This document shows, piece after piece, positions 1 to 6,127 of a DNA stretch of 21,958 nucleotides. This stretch comes from UBA2402 sp044371005 (lineage in GTDB: Bacteria; Planctomycetota; Phycisphaerae; Phycisphaerales; UBA1924), in NCBI GenBank assembly GCA_044371005.1, contig JBILUL010000076.1, forward strand, positions 1-21,958, given 5' to 3'. Numbering within the stretch: position 1 is the stretch's first letter; each line of letters starts with the position of its first letter. The notes under the pieces were generated by a model. The model was given only the letters and a program-made list of their open reading frames with translations. It was not told the DNA's origin and ran no database searches. Both the position numbers and the translations under genes were made by a program.

Positions 1-246
1 TACCGCGAGGAGAGAAATGTACTTCATGGAATGCTCAAGGGGATGGGTTGGTTGCGTGGCATCGTACCCGGCGTCCTGACCGCACCAACGACGAATGCGA
101 AGAACGCGGTGCATGCGTTCAGCGAGTGTACCGATGCGAGCCTTTCCCCAGTTCACTGCAGTGGATGCCTTGGCGTTTCAGAAGCGCTCGGCTCGGGCAC
201 CAGAACCCGACCGACACGCGTGGCCAACGCGCGTGACGCATCATGA
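1..246 (+). CDS. possible 3' end of an unrecognised gene
   Basis: A plus-strand frame is open from the first base of the window to a TGA at 244-246, so if real it is the C-terminal part of a gene that starts upstream. The first 45 or so residues (around HGMLKGMGWLRGIVPG) look protein-like, with a mixed basic and hydrophobic composition. The tail after that is rich in Ser, Thr, Arg and Ala and looks less like a folded domain. I do not recognise a family. It would converge on the gene at 318-1295, and the strong hairpin at 258-284 sits just after its stop codon. A chance open frame in GC-rich DNA is a real alternative. Confidence 0.25.
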   Translation, partial: YREERNVLHGMLKGMGWLRGIVPGVLTAPTTNAKNAVHAFSECTDASLSPVHCSGCLGVSEALGSGTRTRPTRVANARDAS

Positions 247-251
247 AACAT

Positions 252-286
252 AAAAACAGCGGCCGCTCGAAACGAGCGGCCGCTGG
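252..286 (-). terminator. Rho-independent terminator of the 318-1295 gene
   Basis: AGCGGCCGCTCG (258-269) and CGAGCGGCCGCT (273-284) form a perfect 12-bp stem with a 3-nt loop. Read on the minus strand, the stem is followed directly by GTTTTTATG, so it has the U-run of an intrinsic terminator. It lies 30 bp beyond the stop of the minus-strand gene. On the plus strand no T-run follows, so it works mainly for the minus-strand gene. Confidence 0.88.
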
Positions 287-317
287 AACTGGAACCAGTT
301 ACCTTGAAGAGGGCTGA

Positions 318-1295
318 TCAGGCGCGACGGCGACGGCTGGCGAGGAGTCCCGCGAGCGCGAGCGTTCCGATGGCGCCGGGGGCGGGGACCTGCACGACGT
401 GGATGTCGGTACCGGCTTCATCGCCCAGGAAGATCAGGTTGTTGACTTCGTCAACAGCGACTGATTCGAGTTCGGTGAGGGCGGCGTAGTCGCTGAGGGT
501 GAGGGCGGGGCCGATCGCGTTGCCGTTGGTGTCGAAGAACGCGAAGCCGTCAAACTCGGTCACGAACAGGAGGGCCTGCGAGGTGCTGACGCCGAAACCG
601 GTGAGCGAGGCTGCGAAGGCAGCGCTGACGACAGCGACGCCCTTGGAACCAGCCGGAATCGCGAACGTGGAGGTCTCGGCGGCCATGGTGTTCTTGTCGA
701 AGTAGCGGAAGACGGAGGAGTCAGGGCCGCCGAGGGGATCGGCGACTTCCTGCACGCAACCAAACTTGTCGACCGAACCGACGAAGGCAATATCGTCGAG
801 GGTCGAATCGGCGGTGATTGTGAAACCGTTGGAGTTGGCGATGGCAGTATCGAAGACGCCGAAGGCACCGGTGCCGCGGGAGTCCAAGCCGACGATCTTG
901 GTCGATGCGCCCGATGCGAACGAGCCATAGCCGCTGCCGGAGGTGTTGACGGTCACACCTTCGGGCCCGAAGACACCAGCGGGTCCGTTGCCCATCGCCG
1001 TGGCGGTCGGCGAGCTGAGGAGGCCGGTGGGACCGGTGACATAGCTCACGAGGCGACCGTTGGCACGGTTGGCGTTGTGGTCATGCGACACGTAGAGCGT
1101 TCCGTTGAAGAACGTCATGCCTTCAGCACCGAAGATCGCGGCGGAACTGCCGGTGGCGTCCGCGTTGATGTTCCAGGAAGTGACGGCGTAGGAACGACCG
1201 TACAGGGACGTGGAACCGGTGCCAGCGATGTTGCCGGCGAAGGCCGAACCGGCGACTCCAGCGCACGCGACGACTGCGAACAGGAAACTCTTCAT
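318..1295 (-). CDS. secreted beta-propeller-like protein with PEP-CTERM-like C-terminal sorting signal
   Basis: The protein has 325 aa. Residues 1-20 are a Sec signal peptide (MKSFLFAVVACAGVAGSAFA), with likely cleavage after AFA. The C-terminus (about 303-325) is VPAPGAIG, a hydrophobic stretch, then RRRR. This is the three-part plan of PEP-CTERM sorting tails in a planctomycete-style PAPG variant, and it would direct processing and attachment by an exosortase-type system (family knowledge; no exosortase is in this window). The body has repeated hydrophobic-Asp/Gly strands such as FDGFAFFDTNGNAIG and ELESVAVDEVNNLIFLGDE, typical of phytase-like or SdiA-regulated beta-propellers. The same phrases recur in the dockerin protein at 3726-4970. 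A good Shine-Dalgarno (AGGAGAG) precedes the ATG. It lies 115 bp downstream of the phytase gene on the same strand, with no terminator seen between them, so co-transcription is possible. The enzymatic role is unknown. Confidence 0.85.
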   Translation of the reverse strand: MKSFLFAVVACAGVAGSAFAGNIAGTGSTSLYGRSYAVTSWNINADATGSSAAIFGAEGMTFFNGTLYVSHDHNANRANGRLVSYVTGPTGLLSSPTATAMGNGPAGVFGPEGVTVNTSGSGYGSFASGASTKIVGLDSRGTGAFGVFDTAIANSNGFTITADSTLDDIAFVGSVDKFGCVQEVADPLGGPDSSVFRYFDKNTMAAETSTFAIPAGSKGVAVVSAAFAASLTGFGVSTSQALLFVTEFDGFAFFDTNGNAIGPALTLSDYAALTELESVAVDEVNNLIFLGDEAGTDIHVVQVPAPGAIGTLALAGLLASRRRRA

Positions 1296-1410
1296 TGTCT
1301 CTCTCCTGGGATAAGTCTTCGTAACCTCATGCGGCGCAATGCCGCGAGTGATGAGATCGTAGAGGAGGGGCCACCATCAACCCGATGAAGCTGATGTGAA
1401 GATTAGACTG

Positions 1411-2529
1411 TTACTTTGGGCGAACGGTGTGCCTCACAGCGGGAACGAGAACAGCCTCGATGGCACGGCGGTCGACGATCTTAAAGTTCTGTGCTTGGCC
1501 GTCGTTGTCGTCCTGGGCAACGAAGATGCCAGAGGGAAACCCGGGGCTTACCTTGCCACTGGCTGCAATTCCGTCGGTGTGGGTGATGCGGTCAATGGCT
1601 CCGGTTGGCGTGCGGTACGTCAGCGAGAAGTCGCCAGCATACTCAAATGTCGTGCGGTCGTAGGCTGCGTACCGGTTCTCGCCCTGACAGGAGACGACAA
1701 TCCACCCTGCGCCCTCACCTGCATCGAGCAGTGTAACACCTTCGACATCGGCTGCAAGGCGGCCTGAACGGCCGGGCCCGCGGATGAGATCGACCATCAC
1801 CCGGCGCGGTTCACGGGCTGGGTCCAGTGCATACTGCCAGAGACCAACCATTTCCTCGCCGATGTAGAGCCAACCGTGCTGCGGATCGGCGACCATTCCC
1901 TCCACCTGCCCACCCACGGCCCACTCCCGGATCAACTTCGCAGGTGTGCCACTCTCAGCGGGGTTCATGCGGAAATGCCTGACAATGCCCGACTTGCTCG
2001 CGGCGATGACATCAATCGATGACTCGCTTGCGTCGGTCATGAACGCACAGAGGCCGTAGATCTCGTCAAGCCCCGAAGCAAAGGATTGTTCGGGGAGAGG
2101 TCGAACCTGCCGCGTGGCAGGGCTGATTTCATACACACGCACGCTCTGATCAGATCGATTCGACGCGAAGGCAAGGTGCCATGTTCGGCCCTGAACAACA
2201 TCGACGTTGTTTACTTTCCCATCCTTGAGTGCCTGCAGGCGGCTGCCCGAAAGGTCATAGACCTCAAGGCCTTCTTTCTTGTTCGTGCCCAGAATCAGAC
2301 TCTGGGTGCCGTCGCTGGGATGAATCCAGATGGCGGGATCGTCAGCCGCGTCGTCGGGGGTCTGAACGGGGTCGGTCGCGGCAAACGCGATGACATCGGG
2401 GGCACCACGGGCGGCATCACTCGAACCAACCGGTGAAACCGCCGGCCCTCGACGAGCACAGCCGCTGAGGGCAGCCAGTGTAACCAGCATGAGAGTGGCA
2501 GCGGTTCGAGCGCCATCGTGTGATTGCAT
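1411..2529 (-). CDS. beta-propeller phytase (3-phytase), lipoprotein
   Basis: The protein has 372 aa. Residues 1-24 form a lipoprotein signal with lipobox LSGC (Cys24), so the mature enzyme should be lipid-anchored. The body carries the beta-propeller phytase signature DAADDPAIW (60-68) and a second motif NNVD (107-110). It also has QVEGMVAD (208-215), IGEE (223-226) and DVEGVTLL (261-268), the acidic strands that bind Ca2+ and phosphate in this family. Such enzymes hydrolyse inositol hexakisphosphate at the cell surface to release phosphate (established for the family). The length fits the family. No clear Shine-Dalgarno precedes the ATG at 2529; the start is chosen because it gives a compact lipoprotein signal and lies about 30 nt after a good promoter (2568-2596). 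It is divergent from the prepilin-like gene. Phosphate control is plausible but not shown by the sequence. Confidence 0.93.
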   Translation of the reverse strand: MQSHDGARTAATLMLVTLAALSGCARRGPAVSPVGSSDAARGAPDVIAFAATDPVQTPDDAADDPAIWIHPSDGTQSLILGTNKKEGLEVYDLSGSRLQALKDGKVNNVDVVQGRTWHLAFASNRSDQSVRVYEISPATRQVRPLPEQSFASGLDEIYGLCAFMTDASESSIDVIAASKSGIVRHFRMNPAESGTPAKLIREWAVGGQVEGMVADPQHGWLYIGEEMVGLWQYALDPAREPRRVMVDLIRGPGRSGRLAADVEGVTLLDAGEGAGWIVVSCQGENRYAAYDRTTFEYAGDFSLTYRTPTGAIDRITHTDGIAASGKVSPGFPSGIFVAQDDNDGQAQNFKIVDRRAIEAVLVPAVRHTVRPK

Positions 2530-2567
2530 CGTGCATGGTCGGCGCGTTGCCGTGAGTGCGGTGGAGC

Positions 2568-2596
2568 ATTACATCAACTTCATGTAATCTTGACAA
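2568..2596 (-). promoter_or_regulatory. sigma70-type promoter of the phytase gene with overlapping inverted repeat
   Basis: On the minus strand TTGTCA (-35, bases 2591-2596) and TGTAAT (-10, bases 2568-2573) are separated by exactly 17 nt, and each matches 5 of 6 consensus bases. The predicted transcript would start near 2561, about 30 nt before the phytase ATG. A perfect inverted repeat ATTACAT-N7-ATGTAAT (2568-2588) covers the -10 box and most of the spacer, the usual position of a repressor operator. This is a prediction from sequence only. Confidence 0.6.
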
Positions 2597-2641
2597 GACG
2601 ATTCGCGCCCTGCCATGGGGAGGTGCAACGATCATCATGAA

Positions 2642-3631
2642 ATGCGCTGCTCCCGAACAACACCGTCAATGGACGCCCGTCGCGCATTCACGCTCATTGA
2701 ACTGCTCGTGGTGATCGCAGTGATCGCGCTGCTCATCGGCATTCTGCTGCCGTCGCTTGCATCGGCTCGTGACAACGGCAGGACGGTCGTCTGTGCAAGC
2801 AATGTGCGTCAGCTCGTGATCGCTTCGGCCGCGTATGCGAACGGCAACAAGGGGTTCTTCAGCAGCGGCAGCTGGGACAACCGTCGCAACCGCAGCTACG
2901 GCCCGCTGGATACCCACGGGTGGGTCGCGGACATGGTGAATGGCGACTACTTCCTGCCGGGCAAGGTGCTCTGCCCAAGCTCGCCGGCACGCGGCAGCGA
3001 AGTGTGGAATGAAACCAAAGTAAGAGACTCGGGTGCGTGGCGGTCGATCAGCGATGAGGAAGTACAGCAGCTGATCCGCAAAGGGTACAACACCAACTAC
3101 ACGCAGTCGTGGTACATGGCGTATACCGACGGGATCACCGCGGCATTGCTGCCCGAGAGCAAGGACATCCGGTTCACACGGGGGGCTCTGAAGGAATCGG
3201 CGATGAGCTTGGCGTCCCCTTCGCTCGTGCCGATGTTCGCGGATACGAAGGCGGAGTTGCTTGATGCGAACAACTCGCTGGTGATCGACGGTGCGCGGGT
3301 TGTGGGCTGCAAAACCGTCAGCGATGGGCCAACCGTGGCCCTCTCGCCGCAAGGACGGGATGTGCTGGGTCGCCAGGACTACCTGGATTTCGGCCCGGCA
3401 CATGGACGTGCGAGCAAGGTGCTTGTGGGCCAGATCCGCCACGACCGTGTGTACGCCAACATGGGGTTCGCCGACAGCAGCGTGCGGGTGCTGGCCGACC
3501 GACTCAAGCGCGACGGGCTTTTTGACAGCTCCTTTCAGATGCTTCCCACCGGATGGGGCGCGACTGTCTATGACGACATCGAAGGCCAGGTGTACGGCGG
3601 GTGGCTGACACGTGATGGCTTGAACTGGTGA
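2642..3631 (+). CDS. prepilin-type N-terminal cleavage/methylation domain protein (type II secretion pseudopilin-like)
   Basis: The protein has 329 aa from the ATG at 2642. The N-terminus holds the class III signal RRA|FTLIELLVVIAVIALLIG (from about residue 13), with Glu at position 5 after the cleavage site, followed by SLASARDNGRTVVCASNVRQL. This is the pattern of the very large planctomycete family of pseudopilin-like proteins. Family members usually end in an H-X9-DG motif; here the matching region reads HDRVYANMGFADSSVRVLAD, with DS in place of DG. The start is uncertain. ATGs at 2615, 2642 and 2669 are in frame. A GGGGAGG at 2617-2623 excludes 2615 as the likely start but is rather far from 2642, and 2669 would leave a short typical leader. 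The role (surface filament, export accessory or surface protein) cannot be told. It sits between two secreted-protein genes. Confidence 0.82.
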   Translation: MRCSRTTPSMDARRAFTLIELLVVIAVIALLIGILLPSLASARDNGRTVVCASNVRQLVIASAAYANGNKGFFSSGSWDNRRNRSYGPLDTHGWVADMVNGDYFLPGKVLCPSSPARGSEVWNETKVRDSGAWRSISDEEVQQLIRKGYNTNYTQSWYMAYTDGITAALLPESKDIRFTRGALKESAMSLASPSLVPMFADTKAELLDANNSLVIDGARVVGCKTVSDGPTVALSPQGRDVLGRQDYLDFGPAHGRASKVLVGQIRHDRVYANMGFADSSVRVLADRLKRDGLFDSSFQMLPTGWGATVYDDIEGQVYGGWLTRDGLNW

Positions 3632-3725
3632 GAAATGTCAGTGACGATGTGGATGTGACAGGCGGTGCGTCGTTCTTGGAGAGGGCTTCGCGCCGAAACA
3701 GGTAGTAACCCGAGGAGAGTTGTTC

Positions 3726-4970
3726 ATGCGTGGATTCATTCGATTGGTTCCTTTCGCCGCGGCCGCACTGGCTTCGGGTTCGTTTGCCCAGACTTCGATC
3801 ACGCTGTTCGGGCAGGAATACTCGGTGGTTCGGATCAACTACTCCGATGCAATCCGCGTACCGCGGCGGATTCCATCGCTCCCCCTGGTGCCCTTCATTG
3901 AATCAGAGGGCCTCCAGTGGGTTGGCGGCAACAAACTGCTCCTCTCGGCGGACGATGTGAACGACGCGGGCGGTCCGACCAACGAGAACTGGATCGTTGA
4001 AGCACAGCTTGCCGAGCAGGACTGTGTGATCACCGGCATTTCGTCGTTCAGGGTGATCGTGTCGCAGTCAGTGGCTGATACCGGGTACGACCTCAACCCC
4101 ACCGGCGTGACGTGGAACCCGGGCGATGCTGGATTGGGATCCGGCGGCAACGCGGTCGTGGCCTTCGGCGATGGTCGCCTCTTCGGATTCTCGACGGCAC
4201 TCGGCGAAGAGGGCACCCAGCTGAGCTTCCCGATTCTCAGCGGATGTGGCTCCTCCGGCTCCTTCGAGTGCTCGATGGATCTCTCCGCTCGCAACTCGAA
4301 TCTCGAGGATGCGGTCTACGCGCCCATCGGCACGAACGGCGCCTTCCTCACGCTCAATCAGGATCAGCCGACGGTCGAGCGCTGGGATGCCGCGACCGGT
4401 GAGTTTGTCGACGAGTTTTTCATCGGCTTCTCACTCCCCGGCGGCGTGCCCCTGTTTGATGCCAAGGGCATCACCTATGCCACCGATTCTCAAGCCCTGC
4501 CCGCATCGATCCGCCACCCCGACGGTGTGATCCTTGTCGCGTTCGACGATGGGTTCCCGGGCCTGCAGGCCTTCGATATCGAAGGCAATCACCTGGGCAC
4601 GGAGATCCTGACCGTTGACGGTCTGCCCGGTGGCACGTCCCGCCTTGATGTGAGCGGATGCCCCGAGCAACTTCACATCGAATCGATCACCGTCGACCCC
4701 GAAACCGGTCGGTTGTTCCTTTCCAACCAGGGGAGCCTCACGCTTTGCAACTACCTGTGGGTACTGACACCCGCGGACTACTCGTGCAGCTCGTGCGCGG
4801 TGTGTGCAGCGGACTTCAATCAGGATGGTGGCGTGGACGGCGGCGATATCGCGTCGTTCTTCCCGGATTGGGAATCATCGAACGTGTGCGCCGATGTCAA
4901 CCAGGACGGCGGCATTGACGGCGGCGACATCGAAGCGTTCTTCCTGGTGTGGGAAGCGGGCGGCTGCTGA
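3726..4970 (+). CDS. secreted beta-propeller-like protein with C-terminal GC-type dockerin domain
   Basis: The protein has 414 aa from the ATG at 3726, which has a GAGGAG Shine-Dalgarno 8 nt upstream; an in-frame TTG at 3720 is less likely. A signal peptide covers about residues 1-22 (ends SGSFAQ). Residues 25-350 are a propeller-like region. The C-terminus (about 357-414) holds two Ca-binding loops, DFNQDGGVDGGD (363-374) and DVNQDGGIDGGD (390-401), each followed by an aromatic helix (ASFFPDW, EAFFLVW), and it ends in GGC. That is the planctomycete GC-type dockerin tail, thought to anchor proteins at the surface. The propeller region shares ordered phrases with the protein at 318-1295: SLYGRSYAV against TLFGQEYSV, GPEGVTV against NPTGVTW, and FFDTNGNAIG against AFDIEGNHLG. 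They look like paralogues with different tails. No substrate can be named. Confidence 0.85.
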   Translation: MRGFIRLVPFAAAALASGSFAQTSITLFGQEYSVVRINYSDAIRVPRRIPSLPLVPFIESEGLQWVGGNKLLLSADDVNDAGGPTNENWIVEAQLAEQDCVITGISSFRVIVSQSVADTGYDLNPTGVTWNPGDAGLGSGGNAVVAFGDGRLFGFSTALGEEGTQLSFPILSGCGSSGSFECSMDLSARNSNLEDAVYAPIGTNGAFLTLNQDQPTVERWDAATGEFVDEFFIGFSLPGGVPLFDAKGITYATDSQALPASIRHPDGVILVAFDDGFPGLQAFDIEGNHLGTEILTVDGLPGGTSRLDVSGCPEQLHIESITVDPETGRLFLSNQGSLTLCNYLWVLTPADYSCSSCAVCAADFNQDGGVDGGDIASFFPDWESSNVCADVNQDGGIDGGDIEAFFLVWEAGGC

Positions 4971-5073
4971 ACCCAGGCACCTGTGCGCAAGGCCGGAAAG
5001 TGTGAGTTGCCCACGATGATGAGCGTGTGGCCATTTGCCGTCGGCCCGTTGCCGCGTGTGTACCGTCCGATGG

Positions 5074-5537
5074 TCAAGGGGCGTCGGGCTCGCCCATTGC
5101 TGGCTGATAGCCGCTGACGTAGACCCCTTGCTTGCCGATGGCGGTGCCTTTCACGCTTCCATCGCGGTTGTAGTATGTACACACTCCGTCCCAGAGGTTT
5201 TTAATGTACTGCGTTCTGCTCCAGACCGAGCCGTCTTTGCGAAGATAAAGGCCTTCGCCTGATTCATCCTCCCACAGCGTGACTTGGATACTGGTCCCAT
5301 CAGGTCGGAACCACTCGCTGCGGACCAACTGGCCTCGGTAGTACTGTTCGACCACTTTTTTACGCCGGGCGTGTAGTCGTAGGTGACCAGGCCCGTTCCG
5401 TGGGCAACTCCCTGTTCATCTCGGTAGAATGTGCCCGGGAGTGCATCCCACCGCAGCGCCAATGCGATGAGCAGGATGCCCAGCGACATGGCGATCAGAA
5501 TCGCGAGGAGTGTTCGACGACGAGAGTTCTGGCTCAT
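5074..5537 (-). pseudogene. membrane-anchored YwqK/MORN-repeat-like protein, reading frame split by a -1 frameshift
   Basis: The gene starts at an ATG at 5537, with GAGGGAAG about 8 nt upstream. Residues 1-61 read MSQNSRRRTLLAILIAMSLG, with a transmembrane segment at about 9-28, and continue to TPGVKK. The frame then hits an A6G run (5355-5361). In the 0 frame the following 68 residues look random. In the -1 frame a sensible 93-residue sequence follows (VVEQYYRGQLVRSEWFRPDG to MGEPDAP), ending at 5074. That part has strands of the form YYxxGxLxxxxWxxxDG and YLRKDGSVWSRTQY, like YwqK/MORN repeats. One extra A (A7) would restore a single 154-residue protein. The explanations are a real deletion, a homopolymer sequencing error, or programmed -1 frameshifting at a dnaX-type heptamer. 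A one-base indel is the simplest. Function is unknown. Confidence 0.6.
5355..5361 (-). other. A AAA AAG slippery heptamer at the frame junction
   Basis: On the minus strand, codons 59-61 of the gene starting at 5537 read GTA AAA AAG, so the heptamer A-AAA-AAG lies in the phase needed for tandem -1 slippage. This is the same heptamer as in E. coli dnaX. Slippage would give K-K-V-V-E-Q-Y-Y, exactly joining the two coding parts. I saw no convincing upstream Shine-Dalgarno stimulator or strong downstream hairpin, so programmed use is uncertain. Confidence 0.4.
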
Positions 5538-5714
5538 GTGGGGCGCTTCCCTCTGGTGAGCCGAATCATACAAGGGGCGTGCGATTGCGGTGCTTTGAAG
5601 GTCGGAGGTGATGGTGGTGAATCGCGACTGGTGTGCACACAGATTAGGTTCGGTTGAAAGACAGAGTGTCATCTCGACAACTGTTCGCTGTTTCGCGTCC
5701 CCCCGCGCACACCA

Positions 5715-5975
5715 TGCTCTCAGCCCGAAAGGGCTGAAAGTCAGTAGCCCGGGCGTGAAGCGAGTCTTCGAGCGCCACCCCGGGTAAGCAGCCGGAGAAG
5801 ATCCCGCACGCCATCGGCGTGCAAGTATGGGGCATTCCACCTGCGGGAGCCACGTCGCGCGATGCACCGCAATAGCACGCCTTCAGCGTGCACCAATCCA
5901 GGGGCCTATTCCTGGGGTGGCGCTCGCTTTGCTCGCTTCACCCCAGGCTGTGAACTTACAGGCCTTACGGCCTGA
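5715..5975. repeat. intergenic palindromic repeat cluster A
   Basis: This gene-free stretch is a chain of small palindromes. They are CAGCCC-gaaa-GGGCTG (5721-5736), CCCGGG arms (5748-5753 and 5778-5783), GCACGCC-atc-GGCGTGC (5806-5822), GCACGC-cttca-GCGTGC (5875-5891), CCTGGGGTG with CACCCCAGG (5911-5919 and 5939-5947) and CAGGCC-ttac-GGCCTG (5959-5974). The order and linker sequences closely match cluster B (15425-15685), and one module also occurs in cluster C. The remainder of 5538-6074 shows no gene. Confidence 0.85.
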
Positions 5976-6061
5976 AGCACTGCAACAGGGCACAAGCACG
6001 CGCGAGCATGCCCGGAGATCAACCGTGCTTTACATCACCGCCCGCAAGGGGGATGCACCGA

Positions 6062-6099
6062 TGCGAAAGCACAACGACCACTCCAAAGTGGAGTGGTCG
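6062..6099 (-). terminator. probable terminator after secDF
   Basis: CGACCACTCC (6075-6084) and GGAGTGGTCG (6090-6099) form a perfect 10-bp stem with a 5-nt loop, 28 bp beyond the secDF stop. On the minus strand it is followed by TTGTGCTTTCG, only moderately T-rich, so termination may be imperfect. Confidence 0.6.
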
Positions 6100-6127
6100 C
6101 TGAGATACGTGCACAAGACTCGAAGGA

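Noticed and set aside
17..79. A 20-codon reading frame with GAGGAG before its ATG at 17
   Set aside because: Too short, with no recognisable leader features, and it lies within a longer open frame in another phase.
2590..2618. Plus-strand TTGACA at 2590-2595 as promoter of the prepilin-like gene
   Set aside because: No -10-like hexamer lies 15-19 nt downstream, and the same bases overlap the better minus-strand promoter.
5538..5867. Longer N-terminus for the split YwqK/MORN-like gene
   Set aside because: It runs through repeat cluster A and contains the phrase ARRWRAGSSPA also found in cluster B, so it is not protein-coding. The ATG at 5537 has a Shine-Dalgarno and a membrane anchor right after.
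5700..5975. CRISPR array in the repeat clusters
   Set aside because: The repeats are not regularly spaced, have palindromic modules of different kinds, and no unique spacers or cas genes are present.
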